A stretch of DNA of 64,000 nucleotides from Beta vulgaris subsp. vulgaris. Taxonomy: Eukaryota > Streptophyta > Magnoliopsida > Caryophyllales > Amaranthaceae. Of the stretch, positions 23,629 to 37,415 are shown one piece after another; within the stretch, counting starts at the first letter, position 1, and each line of letters starts with the position of its first letter. A program made the position numbers and the translations under genes. Location of the stretch: the NCBI RefSeq assembly GCF_026745355.1, contig NC_079202.1, forward strand, positions 45,721,173 through 45,785,172, in the 5' to 3' direction. Under the pieces are notes generated by a model. It was given only the letters and a program-made list of their open reading frames with translations. It was not told the origin of the DNA and made no database searches.

Positions 23629-24649
23629 CATAGAACCAAAATGAAGGAGTCGTAATACAATTCATAACCAGGTTAAAAAATATTTGAGGAAAGTTGAAAC
23701 CAATTAAAGTTTCATGGATAAACCCCATTAAGAATCAAATGTTTTAGTTAGATCAATTTTAATTGCCATTAAATTTCTCCCCTTTTTAGCTTTATTAAAG
23801 ACATGAGCTACCTCTTTTATAATGATAATGTTCTCGTGAATAGCTCTACCAAGAACAAAACTCGATTGTAAAGGGCTAATAATATTGTTAAGAAAAGGAT
23901 GAATTCTGTTAGCCACATTTTTAGTGATGATTTGTGAATTGTGTTGCATAGGCCAATAGGACTAAAATATTTAAAGGTTTGGGGAGCAAGAATTTTAGGG
24001 ATAAGGCAAAGATAAGAATAGTTCACAGAACGGAGGAGCAAACCAGTTTTAAAACAGTTTATAACGACCTCTGAGATCGAATGACCAAATCATCTGAATG
24101 AGTCTTGAAGAACAGCTGTTGCAAACCGTCCGGACCCGGGCTCTTCAAGGGAACCATGGAAAAGACACAGAACAAACCTCAACAAGAGTCGGTAAAACCT
24201 GTCAAATTTTTTATGATCATAATTAATAATAGAAGCCCAAATGAAGGGGGGAGATAACCTAGTAGAGTAAAAATGGGAAGTTTGGAAAAAGTACGAGAAA
24301 TAATGAAGGCAAAGATGTTTTAGCGTGGCTTGGTCCATAATGTGATTGCCATCAAAATCATTCAAAGCCATAATTTTACTCGACATTTTGCATTTGGCCA
24401 AAATATGGAAGTATCTAGTAAAAAAATCGGCATATTTTCTCCAGTTTACGCCGATTTATTGACCCCAAATACAACGTTCAATTTTTTTGATTTGGTGGAG
24501 TTGGTTAATGAGATCTTTTTTCAGGTTGATAAGGAAAGAATAGTGCTTACGAGCAAGGAATATTTGAATGCCATTAATACGTTTAAGTATATGCTTTTTT
24601 TTACTATTAATTTAGCTGGTATGCAAGCTTTTTTTTTTACTCTACTTAA

Positions 24650-25465
24650 AATATAACAATTTCTTCGCGCCTATTTTCTCTCAGTGCACGTTAAGAAGAC
24701 CCTATTCTTAACTGCACCGTCGCCATGGCAGGAAGATCAAAGGCAAAATCGAAGAAATCTCATGCTAAAAGTAACACTAAGGAGAAGAGGAATGGTCATG
24801 TGAGTCCAATTTCTAGTCAGAAACACAAATCACTTGCTGAACTTCATGGAGTTGAAGCTCTTTCTATTCAAACCCCTGAATATGATGAACCGATTTCACC
24901 AAGAAGTTCACTCGATCAATTGCAGCAGCAGCAACGGAATAAGGTGCAATTATCAGAATGGTTAACAATCATGAAGAAAACACAAGGTAGATTGGAATCC
25001 ATTAAAAGAGGTATCCCTCAATCTTGTCAATTATTGCGTAATTTTGAGAAGGTTCAAACACAATCACCTGCGAAATCAACCATTAAAATTGACATTGACG
25101 ATGTGCAAGATGAGATTAAATATTGGGAGTCCTATGTGATATGCTATGTGTTGGGTGCCAATCCTCCATTTCCTGTAATGGAAGGATGCTTACGTAGAAT
25201 TTGGGGAAAGAAAGGAGTTGATAAAATTGTGGTAGTTTCTAAAGGAATTTTCATTGTGCGATTCATTAATGTGGAAGCTAGGGATGTAATCTTGAATGAT
25301 TTTTAATTTTTTGATCGCGGACCATTGATTATCAAGAAATGGCACCCTGATATGGATATGAAAAAAGAGGAATTAAAAACCATTCCAATTTGGCTTCAAC
25401 TACCTGGACTAGATCTAAAATATTGGGGGAACGTTGATTGTTCAAGCTAGTTGCAGCTATCGGGA
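24650..25465 (+). pseudogene. LINE ORF1, 5' part (DUF4283-like), plus strand
   Basis: A short 5' leader, then ATG 24725 and a lysine-rich N-terminus (MAGRSKAKSKKSHAKS). The central region, with YVICYVLGANPPFPVMEG, IWGKKGVDKIVVV and KGIFIVRF, is the domain found at the front of many plant LINE ORF1 proteins (DUF4283). A TAA at 25304-25306 interrupts it. The other side reads on through PLIIKKWHPDMD and IPIWLQLPGLDLKYWG up to the LARD insertion at 25466. It continues after 46774 (GKPLKFDP) and, after the CACTA element, from 48346. It probably bound LINE RNA; this copy is dead. Confidence 0.85.
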
Positions 25466-27556
25466 TGTTGAGTCATGTAGTGTTTTGATGATTGTAAACA
25501 AATGATGATTATCTAACTAACATGTGTGGTTGAGATGTGCATATTACATTAACATGAAACAAGTCATCAAAGGTACGTTGAATATATCACATCATGAAGG
25601 TCTTCCCACAAGTGAAGTTCCTAAAAGAGTTCATATAAGGAACACAAATAGAGCGGTTACGTTCCTAGGTACATCCTATGAGGAACATTGAATATGAAGT
25701 TCTGGAGCAGTTCCTGAGTGGGAGCCGCAATATAACGTTTCAGAGTTGAAACAAGAAGTTCCTGAGCAGGAACTATAAGTGCGAAGTTTCTTAAAGGAAC
25801 TAGCACACTGAAGTTCCAAAGGTGGAGCTATCAACATGCGGTTCTTGAGTTGGAGCAGCATGGAGCATGAAGGCAGAAAATATGAGTTTATTTTCAAGGA
25901 TTCATGTAAGTATATGGAAACATGAAAGGTAATGGAAAAGGTCTAAAGGAACTCGTAAGGTCAAAGGAATCGTGGAACTTAGAGTCAAAAGTATTTAAGA
26001 GTCAATAAATCTGATGCATATTATTATCTTAATCTATAAGAATTTATTAAGAGTTTATTTCTTAATAAATCTCTACGTGGTTAAATATTTATAAATAATA
26101 TGCGTTAGTTGTTTTAGGATAAGGTTTAGTTTTAAAATAAAAGATAAGTTTTAGTTTTAAAATAAAAGAGGTTTAATAAAATCGGTTTCTTTAAGAATCT
26201 GATTTTAATTAATTTAATTTTATCTTTTAGTTTTTGGAAAATAAAAAGCCTAGATTTATAATACGTATAATGAGTATTGTTAAAGAATTGTCTGTCTGTT
26301 CCTCTCTAAAGGAACAGACGTGGTAGTCTATTAATCTAAGTTAAAGGAACTAACTATTAAAAGGAACTAGACTTAGGATGGAGCATTACAACGGTCATTA
26401 TGTCAGTTGAGTAAATATGCCTAGATTATAGGTAACCGTTTTATTTAAGGAAAAATCTGATTTTAGGAAAATCTTTTTAAGGAAAAGATTTTATTTTTCA
26501 AAAGATAATAAAAAATTTTTTTTTTAGGAAGAATTTAAAGATAATATTTTTATTAAAAGATTTAATTTCAGATTTAATAATTAAATGTTTTTAATTAAAT
26601 CAGATTTTCAAATTAATGCTAAAGTGGTTGCTAAAATTAAGGAGCAGTAACTTAATTCTCTCCCACGTTTAACAGTGATCATGGAGATCATGGGATGTTG
26701 GAACGTGTTTCCTCGTGAAGGAACATCATGGGATAATGGTTTAACCACTAACACATGATTAATCCCACGTTCATTCTATAAGACTGCTATAAATATACAA
26801 GTTCAATTAAGTTTCAAATTGTCTGACTGGTGTCATTCCATAGTGTCTGACTAGTGTCTTTCCATAGTGTTAGACTTATGTCATTCCATAAGTTTGGCTT
26901 AAGGAATACGTTACAAAAGAAATATATATTTCTATTCCTTGTTTGAGTCAGTTCCTTTGAGTTTCAAGTTCCTACGAGTGCCATGTTCCTTTACAGTTAT
27001 TCAGTTTCTATATACTAGAGTTAAACCAAATTATCAAGCGTCTGTATTTGAGTTTGGGGTTAAAGGGTTTGAGTGAACTCTTGTAATGGGAACTTGGTAA
27101 AGGGTTTGAGTGAATTCTTGTATCAAGTTCGAGTTAGGAACTTGAGTAAGTTCGAGTTAGGAATTAGTAAGTCTTTTTTGTATGCGTAGACTTAGGGTGA
27201 AGTCTATCTAGGGGTGAAGGGTTTGAGTAAACCTTTTGTAAAGAGTTGTGGGAACTCTTGAAAGACTTAGAGTTAAGTCTAGAGTATAGAGTGGAGATTG
27301 TGAGAGAGTTGGAGTTCCGAGTGGAACTTGAGTATGTAATAGGTTGAATCATAGGAGATTTCCTATTATAGTGAAGAGTTTAAATCCTGAGTAGGTCTGG
27401 TTTTTCTTCTTGTATTGAGACAAGAAGTTTCCACGTAAAAATCTCTCTTGCACTTTCAGTTCCTTATTGCTTATGTTTTAAATTCCGCATTATTTGGGCA
27501 ATAAGTTCCACACTACAATTCACCCCCCCTCTTGTAGTGTTCCTAGTGAAATAACA
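25466..27556 (+). repeat. Left LTR of the LARD (uninterrupted)
   Basis: 2,091 bases and non-coding. It preserves the empty sites of the MULE and Athila-like insertions seen in the right LTR. Spaced palindromes GTTCCT...AGGAAC occur near 25755, 26299 and 26713 (the last with the variant GTTTCCT). Confidence 0.93.
26788..26795 (+). promoter_or_regulatory. Candidate TATA box in the LARD LTR
   Basis: TATAAATA in the LTR, conserved in the right LTR near 46045. It is the best TATA candidate for the LTR promoter; no transcription start can be read. Confidence 0.45.
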
Positions 27557-30500
27557 ATTGGTATCAGAGCCGGAACTCATTGATAAGCAGGAAACCCTGC
27601 TGAGTTAAGTTCCTGCAAGAAGAAAGAACACGTACGAGAAAGGAACTCCACCCGATGTCATTCAAAGGAACAAGTGAAGGCTGACTTTTTATACACAATT
27701 AAAAGTCACTCAAGGATTATGAACAACCCCTTTGATGTAAGTATCTCTTCCTTGAGATATTCTTTATACGCATATATTACATTGGAACTTGTTCCTTATA
27801 GTATTTCTAGTAAGATTGTTTTATTTGGCTTTGATGTTTTTATAGAAATTTAGGATAACTTTAACATTGTTTTCTAAAGACAAAATTCAGATTTCCAATT
27901 TCTTTAAAATATCAAAGAATCATATACTAGAAATGGTTGAAGGAACAAGTTATATGGAACAATGCATATTTGTGCCTTTGGAACTTGGTTTCTCATCTTA
28001 AGGAAAATCCATTATTTTTAGCATGTTATATCGCGCTCATATTATTATTCATTTGCCAAATGATAGTTTTATTATGCATCATGAATATTTAAATATTTCT
28101 TATGTCGGTACATGATGTTCCTTGTTAGTAGTGGTAGATATGTGCGTGCATCATGAATATGATATTTTATGTTGCTCCTACTAACAAGAAAGGACCCAAC
28201 ATATATTTGGGTACCAAAAACCAAGAACTTGCTTATTTTGCAGGTAATGTGAAAGGAACTGACATCTCTTGATGTAGAGGTTAGTTGTTTCTAGAAAGTA
28301 GTTCTAGACATGAGTTCCTATGACTACAAAAGCTAGAAAAAGTATGTAAAAGGTGAAATATATTTCTTAGGAAATTGGGTAATAATCTTTACATACTATA
28401 TATCTTGGTCATTATTATTATCAAATTTGATTTTTGATATCTCTTATAAATACATGATTGAAGAAGGTTATGAAAGAGAAGTTGTTTTATGGTTGTTACA
28501 TATATATGAATTATTTCAATCTAACTTCTCTTCAAGTTTTTGTGCAAGTAAAATTATATCTTGTAGGTTTGTCTACGGATATAATTAATATTGGTAAAGG
28601 AACTTATGATGTAATAAGAGAATGATTATCAGTTCCTCTGAAAGGAACAGACGTATTGGCACAACTAAAAGATTCAATGAACTGATATAGTCATAAGAAC
28701 ATAGTAATTAAGCATGATCATCAACAGTTAATTTATATTCACGTCCTAATGGTAATAGAAGTTTAAGGCTAAAATTTAGGAAGGTTTTAAGAAAAAGATT
28801 TTAACTAAGTTAAATCATTTATATTTAAAGAGAAACCTTCTTAGATATTATTAAAAAGAATTGAAATTAAACTCTTGTTTAGGATAAGAAGAGAATAATA
28901 AGAATCATGCTTAACAATTTCCTAGAATTTAGGAAAGTGAGATACTGGATATAACACGTTCAATTGAACGTATACAAAGTGGTGCATGATGTGCTTGTTC
29001 CTCAAGGAAAGGAACAACGTGAAAATCCATGATCCTATGTTCTAATCTCATGTTTAATCCAAATGACTATTATATAGGAACTTAATGAAGTTTTAAGTGT
29101 CTCTAACTAAGTGATTAAGTGAGTTAAGTAATTAAAGTCTCAGTGCCTTTATTCTCTTATAATATCAAATTGTTCTTATTGTCTACTTATACTATTTCAA
29201 CCAAATTAAATGCATAAAATCAGCTTTTCAAATCAAGAAACATTGACTATTGATTTGAAGGAAGCGATGGTAAACTAAGATTAGTGGAACTATTAAATGG
29301 TACAGGAATAATTCAAAATTTGGAACGAGTTTCAAATTCTTTTGAAATCGATTTCGGTTCAAAGGAACAAAGCAGAAATTCCTTTTCACATGAGATTAAT
29401 TTTGAAACTTTATGTTTATTCTTTGTGCTGTAATTTTATTTACCTCTCTTTTGACTAACCTTCTAGTATTAAAATGCACAAAGTATCTTCTTTTGGGTTT
29501 ATTCTACAGATTATATTTCTTAGTTTATGTCAACTAGGGGTGTTAACGAGCCGAACCGAGACCGAACATGTCCAGGCTCGGCTCGGCTCGAAAATGTTTG
29601 AGATTGAGCTCGACTCGAGCTCGAAGCTCGTCGAGCCTAAAAATCTAGGCTCAGCTCGAGTTCGAAAGACTCAAACCCGAGCTCGGCTCGAGCTCAGCTC
29701 GAATTCGGCTCGAAAACAAAAAATTTCAGATATTGAAAAAAATTCAGCAAAAAATTTATTCATTAGGCTTTTGATAAAAATATAGCCCAACATACTTTTG
29801 CCAAGATTAAAAACTAATATGAAAGTCAGGTAATGCCCATTTAGTAAATAGCCCAACTTCCATTGAAGTTTGTCACTCTTTATCCACATGCCCTTTTAAT
29901 GCAAAAAGGTTCACTCTTTCCTTTCCTTCCTCACCAATGTGGGACTTCAGAAATTTCATATAACAAATCTTGCAATCACAAGCTGCAGTTCACCGATGTG
30001 GGACACTTGCAATTTCGTATGATGTAGCTGTACCACTCTAGCATGCAATATTTTTTTAATTTTTTTGCAAGAGGCATGCAAGTTTATTTTTTCTTTTGTA
30101 ATATGTAGTTGTTGACTTAGTGCCACCTTTTTGTAATATTTTATTTAGATATGATGTATTCAATGTTTATATAAATATTTTAAAATAGATGTTTATATAA
30201 ATATTTTAAAATAATTAAACTAGTTAATTAAAGACTTTATAAATAGTCCAATAATACAAATAAGACATAATTTAAAATGAAGTTTAGTGAAAGGTAGTAA
30301 GATTTTATAATGAAAATAAGGTTGTTGTTCACCTTCTATGTCGATGTGGGACATTAATATCTTATATAAAAAATATCTAAAATACTTTCGAGCTAGTTTA
30401 CGAACTCTCGAGCCGAACTTAGGGAGGCTCAGCTCGGCTCGTTAAGTTCTCGAGCTGATCCCAAACTCGAGCCGAGCCCTCCCGAGCCGAACTTTGACCG

Positions 30501-33500
30501 AGCTTTGACCGAGCCGAACTCGAATAGTTTGCGAGCCACCCTGGCTCATTAACACCCCTAATGTCAACCCAAAATGAAGACAAGTTCATGTTCTTCCATA
30601 AAAGGAACGAACACATTGGGAACAAGTTAAAAAGAGAGTTTCAGAGATTATCTTTCGGATAGAAGATTCCATATGATGGCATTTCCTAGGAACTTGTTTA
30701 TAGTTCCAGATGAGTTTGATGATGTATGCAGGAACAAGGAACAAGCAAGAAAAAGCAATCAATATCACTTGTTAAATCATCAACAAAGGAATGATTAGAA
30801 GTTGATCAACAAGACATCGTATATATGAGATCTTCAAAGGAGGAAACACTAGTATTATGTTCTTAATCATTTGATTTAAGTGTTTTGGAATTAATAGCAA
30901 TAAGAATCATCTAAGGAACTTTAAAAATAGAAGCGATGAGATTGTGTTAAAATGCACCTCTAATTGCTAAACACACATAGCTTATAGCAAAATGATATAT
31001 AATGTGTTATAAAGAGTTGACATATTTATTATGAGACTAACTTGTTTGTTCCCAGAAAACAGGTTAAAGATGATTTTTTTTTTTCTAATTTTTATGTTGA
31101 ACTCACAAGTTCCTATGGAGTTAGAGTTCTTAATATGATATATGTCACTCTAAAGAGTAATAATAGCCAGCTATATTAACATATGGAAAAGAGCTTAAAA
31201 ATGAAGATCAAATTCAAGTTCATCAAATAAAAGTTCAACTCAATGAATATGTGTAAGCGAGTTCCTACCCAATTAGTGGGAACAAACAGTTCCAATAATC
31301 GAGTTTCTTGATTCTAACTGGAACATAAAAAGTATTCCTACGGCTCAGAGACATAAGCAAAGGAACTCTATACAGGTTAGTTGTTGAGAGGAACAACTAA
31401 ACAAAGGTATTGATTTTGAGGAAACTTTTATTCATATAGTAAGGTCGTGAATATTCTTTTTGTTGCTTACATGGGATTTAGGTTGTTCTAAATAGATTTT
31501 CAAGTGTTCAAAATAATTTCTTTTTGCTGGAAATCTACGAGGAACAACATCAAGTTTCTTCTTGAAAAATAATTTCAAAATTAACAATAATTTCTGTTTT
31601 CAAGAGGAATTGACTTAGTAGTTGTACATCGTAATATGGATAATATGTTTGGTACACTAACTATTTTATGCAAGAGTTTTTGCTAACCTTATACGCAAAT
31701 GAGTACACGAGCATGATAAGGGAACTCAACTACTCTCTTGGAGCATAATGATATTATGACAAAAACATGTCAAGGAACTTTTGAAGAACGATGAGTATGA
31801 GTCAAGTTGGAATGGAAGTGTCCATCAGATGTGAAGACATCAAAATGATGGAACTAACAGTTCGGGAATTCAAAAGTAAGTCATCAAAATCAGTCCAGTA
31901 CTTGAGGTTTATATTCATGGTGAAATATGACTTAAGTTATGATGTTCCTATTCACATTAATATATTACATTGTTAAAATTTATTAATCTGAATGCATAAA
32001 TTTTATAAGTCTTGCTTTAAATTATGTGAATATATGTTCTTTATAATTTCACCTATTCATGGATTGTTTAGAGGAACAAGATGAAGTATGACTTGAGTAT
32101 AAACATGTTCTTTTCCAAAAGTTTTGTCGAATTGGGTTCTTACACATACTAAAATTGAAGTGATTATATGCACACTAGAGTAAATATGTTACACTTAATT
32201 TTTGTGTCGTAAAGGCATGTTCCCTTGCCTAAGAGTTTTTAGAGGTCTCAAAATAGAACTATTTCAAACATGAAAGTCCTAAGTTGCCAAAGATACAATG
32301 AAAGAAACCTTGTTGGAACAAGACGGTAAATTCCCTTAATATATTTCATTTCATTTAACTTTTAGAGGGAACAAACCTATTCTTAGCCAACTATCAACAG
32401 TTCACACCACATTTCTTCAAATACCCTTTGATTAATTAATTTATCATTCATATCCTGTCACTTAAAATATCCTAATTCCCATTGCTCTAAATTAAAATTC
32501 ATGACTTTTTATGGTTCAATGATACATAAAGAGTGATAAATGGTAAATACTTTTGAGGGGGAAGTTAAGGAAGAAGTGAGAAGCAAGTATTTTATGTTTT
32601 ACCAATTGATGCTCAGAAAGATATTCATTAGATGGAACTACTCATATAAGTTCCTAATGATGAAGGAATGGTAAGGAACTCAGGGGGAATAAGGAAGGAA
32701 TCGATATATATGTTTTCATTCTTGGTGGTGGATTTCAAGTATGTGTGAGTAAGCAATTACTTCTTTGGGGCTGGGAAATGTGACATTCTAGGAAAAGTGC
32801 AACGACTTGTAGTGACACCCTAAAAAAAAACAAAAAAAAAAATTGAAAAAAAGGGTGATCCAATCTTTATTATTTCCTAGAAGTCAATATGTCATATATA
32901 TGGTTGTGAAAATGCTTACTCATGGATTTGATGATTGAGAAGAGGAACATAAACAATGATTGAAAGAACTTGACTATAAAGATGAATTCGTTCAAGTTTC
33001 TTCACTCAATGAGTTCCTCATGGCTATTAGTTAAGTAAAGTGAACTTGATAGATATATATCAAGGTGAATGTGTGGGGTTTGACAGAGATTTCAAAAGTG
33101 TGAGGTGAAGTGATTAACTCTAATGATTGTTGAGAACCTCTTATTATAAGTCTAAACCATAGAGCACACAATATATCTCAAGTTCCTTCTACTCAAAATT
33201 TCCTCAAACTTCTTTCATATTTCTTTGAGCCGGATATTACAATGTCTATCTCTTAATCCATTCTTGACCTTCAAATTGATTTTTGCTTGACTTTTATTTT
33301 CTTACTTGTCAAGTTCCTTCAATGGTTTTTGAAGTTGGGTCTTTGGATTGTGAGTTGGAAATTTGTGTAGCACATGCATCCTAAGTTTGAAAACTGAGAT
33401 TCTTGAGGCTTTGGGACTAACAAGTGCTTAACCATGATGGTGGTAAGTGTAGCATATAAAATAATGTGTATATGATTTACCTAAAATAAATGTGTGAAGA

Positions 33501-33781
33501 TGATCCTTTTCGATAATGACAAAAGGGGAAGAATATGTATGATGCTTATGGTCAAATATAGTTAAGTCTATATCCTTCTATGATGCTTATGGTCAAATAT
33601 AGTTAAGTCTATATCCTTCTATGATGAATGTGCTTTGTATGATGTGTTTATGTATGTTTATATCTCCTTCATATACATGCATACATGCATGACTTGTTCA
33701 TTATGGGGATTTAAAGTACATCGTTTATTGCTTAATTTGTGATAAGCATCATTTGTTTGTCCTCATCAAAAAGGGAGAAAT
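27557..33781 (+). other. Non-coding interior of the LARD, with PBS and PPT
   Basis: PBS TGGTATCAGAGCC starts at 27559; PPT 33768-33780. Between them no frame above about 100 codons resembles a retroelement protein. The longest frame, at 29474, lies mostly in the hAT insert. GGAAC/GTTCC words and GTTCCT...AGGAAC palindromes recur (28633, 28997). A 49-base stretch ending in atatccttctatgatg is duplicated in tandem near 33537-33625. Confidence 0.8.
29535..30560. mobile_element. hAT-type non-autonomous element (GCTCG-repeat family)
   Basis: 1,026 bases. Terminal inverted repeats TAGGGGTGTTAACGAGCC / GGCTCATTAACACCCCTA (one mismatch) and a perfect 8-base target duplication ATGTCAAC (29527-29534 and 30561-30568). 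Both subterminal regions are packed with GAGCTCG, GGCTCG and CGAGCC words, as expected for hAT transposase binding arrays. No transposase is encoded. Confidence 0.93.
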
Positions 33782-34455
33782 TGTTGAGTCATGTAGTGTT
33801 TTGATGATTGTAAACAAATGATGATTATCTAACTAACATGTGTGGTTGAGATGTGCATATTACATTAACATGAAACAAGTCATCAAAGGTTGAATATATC
33901 ACATCATGAAGGTCTTCCCACAAGTGAAGTTCCTAAAAGAGTTCCTATAAGGAACACAAATAGAGCGGTTACGTTCCTAGGTACATCCTATGAGGAACAT
34001 TGAATATGAAGTTCTGGAGCAGTTCCGGAGTGGGAGCAGCAATATAACGTTTCAGAGTTGAAACAAGAAGTTCCTGAGCATGAACTATAAGTGCGAAGTT
34101 TCTTAAAGGAACTAGCACACTTAAGTTCCAAAGGTGGAGCTATCAACATGCGGTTCTTGAATTGGAGCAGCATGGAGCATGAAGGCAGAAAATATGAGTT
34201 TATTTTCTAGGAATCATGTAAGTATATGGAAACATGAAAGGTAATGGAACAAGGTCTAAAGGAACTCGTAAGGTCAAAGGAACTCGTGGAACTTAGAGTC
34301 AAAAGTATTTAAGAGTCAATAAATCTGATGCATATTATTATCTTAATCTATAAGAATTTATTAAGAGTTTATTTCTTAATAAATCTCTACGTGGTTAAAT
34401 ATTTATATATAATATGCTTTAGTTGTTTTAGGATAAGTTTTAGTTTTAAAATAAA

Positions 34456-37415
34456 GGGAAATTTCCTCAGGTACCCCTGAGGTTTGACGTAATTCCCAAA
34501 TTACCCCCCACATTTGGGGAATTCCTCAAATACCCTTGAGGTTTGAGTTTGTGTCTAAAATGCCCTTACTACTCACGGCAGGTTAACAGACGTTATCTGA
34601 AGCATCTCAAGCGTGCCAAAGGAGAGAGAGAAAGTTTGTTTTATGTTTGAAAGTTGGAAGTTGGAACATTTAATGCAAGAAAGTAAAGGAAGAAGAGGAA
34701 TTGGCAGTTGATTGAAGAAATCCCAAAATCTAGGGTTTTTTTGCCAAAAAACGCACCAAATTCTCCAAAGCTTCAAACAAAGGGGGGTTTTTTTTTACAA
34801 GGAAGATCAATTTCTGCAAGGCGAGTTCGAATTGCGAGGTATGTAACAGTAATTTCTCTTTTGAACAGTTTCTTCCATGTTAAATGCGTAATTTTTATGA
34901 TTTCGTAGATGATATTAGGGTTTTCAATCTCGTTATTTTGGCCTGTAAATTGATTGTGGGGATTATTTTGGTGTATGATTTTGTAGGGTTTGGGGTATTA
35001 TCTCTGAAAATGGTTGCGATTTGGTTAACTATTCACTATGAACACAATGGTTATGACATAAGAGTAGAAGAAACTGATCAATATAGCTTCATGTGTTTGC
35101 TACAAGACTTAGAACAAGAAGCTCATAAGCAAAACGTCACACCTGCCAAAAATCCTGTTATTAAGTACTATCCACCTGGGATTCAACAGTTAGTTGAGGT
35201 TACTTGTGATGTGCATCTTATTAGGATGTTTAGTTTGTTTCAAAATAAAATGGAGATAGATTTATACATAACAAACTCAGAGGTTCCTTCTAGTTATGTT
35301 GAGAGTTATCATAAACTGAAAGCATACAAGGAACAGAAAGAAAAGGAAAAATTGGAGAGGCAAAGAAAATGGGCTGAGAGTCAAGAGAGGTTGAGAAAAA
35401 TGATGGAGGAGCAAGAAATGTATAGACAACAGAGAGAGAGGGAGGATGCAGAGAAAAAAAAAGGAAGAAGAAAAAAGGAGGGAGGCAGAAGAAAAAAGGA
35501 GGGAGGCAGAAGAAAATAGCAGGGATGAGGTCATAGATATAGAGCCTTTGGCTAGAGAGGTCCCTGTGTTTGATGTTGATGGGGATCTGAAGGAAGGAGT
35601 GGACTATGTGTTTGTAAGTCCTGAGAAAGAGAAGAAGTGGGATCAGTCCCAAGAAAGTTGTTCAGGACCAGCAGGTAGAACAAGGTCTAAGCCCAATCCA
35701 TTTGCTGCTTCCCCTCCTAGGCCCCACTTCACAGAATCCCAGGCCCAAAACCAAACACCACCAAAATCAAAGGCCAGGAAGAAACTGACCCCAAAAAAAG
35801 CAGCACCAAAAAACCCTAAGAAAACCCAGGCCAATCAAACCAAGCCAACTGTGCCCAACCCAACCTAGCCTACTCAGTCCACCCAAACCCAGCCCACTGA
35901 GCCCAGCCCAACCCAAGCAACTCAGCCCAGCCCACCCCAAGCAACTCAGCCCAACCCACCCCAACCTACTCAGCCCACCCAAACCCAACCAACTGAACCC
36001 ACCCCACCACAACCTACTAAGGCCACTGAAAACCAGCCCACTCAAACTGAGCCCACTCAAACAACAGAATCACAACAAAACCCTAGGACCAGAAGGGTGC
36101 CAAAGACAACAGCTAAAGGGGGGGTACATTCCAACAATCACAAAGACAGCAACATAGACAAACTGAGCCTGAACAAACTGGAGAAGAAGAAATAGGCAGG
36201 CAACAAGATGATGATGTGCATGAGGGGTTTCCTGATTTAGGTGATGAGGTTGAAAATGAGAGTTATCTACACAAGGTTTATAGAAATGGAAAGTTGTTTA
36301 CTGAACAACCTTTTGGTCAAATAGAGCTACAACAATGGCATCTTTTCTTAGACAAGAAACATATGGTGCAAGCAGTTAGGGATTTCTTTGTGCAAGTAGG
36401 GGTTGATTTGGTTAGGCTGAAAGTTGATGCAAAGAGGTACACTGTCATATGTGCAAACCAAGATTGTGGATGGAGATTACATGCCTCAGTCTTGCCTGAT
36501 AAAGTGACATGGGCAATTAAGTCTCTGAGTGAGCCACATTCTTGTCACAGACTTGAACATAACCCTATGGCTGGTATTAAGTGGCTTGCAGGGAAAATTT
36601 TGGATCAGGTGAGGGTTAATTTTGAAGTACCCTGTCAGTCCCTTGTTGAATTGGTGTTGGATAAATATGGGGTAACTGTACCCAAGTCCACCATGTATAA
36701 GGCTAGGGCTCAGGCTGTTAAAGAGATCCAAGGAGCACATGATGAGTCATATGGGCATCTGCCCCATTATGTTTGTATCATTAAGGAGCACAACCCTGAT
36801 GCCTTTGCCTTCATCAGTTGGATAAATGAAGGCCCTGCTACTCCACTAACATTTAAGAGGATTTATGTTAGTTTTGATGCTATGTTCAAGGGGTTTATGA
36901 AAGGATGCAGACCATTAATTGGCATTGATGGTTGCCATTTGAAAGGAAGCTTCAATGGATGCTTGCTATCTGCAATAGCCCTAGATGGAAATCAACAAAT
37001 TTTCCCAGTAGCATATGCAGTGGTTAGTGAGGAGAGTTCAGACAACTCGGACTACTTCTTTAGGTGTTTGAGGCTAACATTGGCAACAGCAGAGAAAGAT
37101 GATTGGACTTTTATGAGTGACAGAATGAAGGTACCTTATTTTCATTATTTACCTTGTTTACAATGCCTAATCTGTTGCTATGCCTAATCAATTGCTATAT
37201 TGATCAGGGGGTTGAAGCTTCATTGCAGGCAAGTTTCCCAAATTCTTCCAGAAGAATTTGTTGTAGACACTTGTTCAAAAACTTCAGTGTAAGTATGGTG
37301 GTTCACTTATGTATCATTGCAATGTTCAAAAACATGTAAGTATGGTGGTTCACTTAAGTATGGGGGGTAATTTGTGAATTATGTCAAACCTCAGGGGTAC
37401 CTGAGGAAATTTCCC
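34456..37415 (+). mobile_element. Mutator-like element (MULE), internally deleted
   Basis: 2,960 bases with long terminal inverted repeats of about 54 bases (GGGAAATTTCCTCAGGTACC at each outer end) and a perfect 9-base target duplication TAAAATAAA (34447-34455 and 37416-37424), the Mutator hallmark. The uninterrupted site is visible in the left LTR of the host LARD. It carries a broken MuDR-type transposase gene. Confidence 0.95.
35010..37300 (+). pseudogene. MuDR-type transposase, frameshifted and C-terminally truncated
   Basis: From ATG 35010: an N-terminal domain (YEHNGYDIRVEE, IQQLVEVTCDVHL), a charged coiled coil rich in K/E/R (35320-35510), and a frame change at an A run near 35453. 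Then a long proline/threonine/glutamine repeat of PTQP type with a TAG at 35866. The 36216-37187 frame holds the MuDR DNA-binding region (CANQDCGWRLHAS ... EPHSC) and the MULE catalytic region (IGIDGCHLKGSFNG with the first Asp, FMSDR with the probable second). Coding resumes near 37206 (GVEASLQASFP, CCRHLFKNF) after a probable intron and then stops. The third acidic residue and the SWIM zinc finger are missing. This copy cannot make a full transposase. Confidence 0.88.

Larger units (their letters stand above)
17866..24640 (-). pseudogene. L1-type LINE ORF2 remnant (reverse transcriptase to RNase H), minus strand, split by Copia
   Basis: Reading downwards from 24640: linker region, then RT blocks (YLCLIPKI, PIGLCNTIHK and SSFVLGRAIHENI at 24041-23728), the Copia insertion, then DPLSPYIFVLYLERL and LFYANDVFLL at 20576-20202. 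This is followed by GWQAKLLNLASRCTLIK, KLVWRIL, and an RNase H fragment at 18640-18344 (AAELLAIRESLLLAKEYG, VLEIDAQALK). A T run at about 17868-17878 on the + strand would be the poly(A) tail. Stops and frame changes are frequent. The RT catalytic box reads YAND instead of YADD. The 5' part (ORF1 and endonuclease) is missing, and the plus-strand LINE begins where it should be. A 26-base word starting acaaaaatataggg is duplicated with a 63-base period near 20278-20365. Confidence 0.85.

Noticed and set aside
27164..27352. Short ORFs in the LARD LTRs
   Set aside because: Not conserved in frame between the two LTRs and without any known domain.
33537..33625. CRISPR-like repeat near 33537-33625
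   Set aside because: Only one tandem duplication without spacers, in plant retrotransposon DNA.
35277..36060. Minus-strand frames of Leu/Phe/Ser and Gly/Leu/Ser repeats
   Set aside because: Shadows of the charged coiled coil and the PTQP repeats of the MULE transposase gene.
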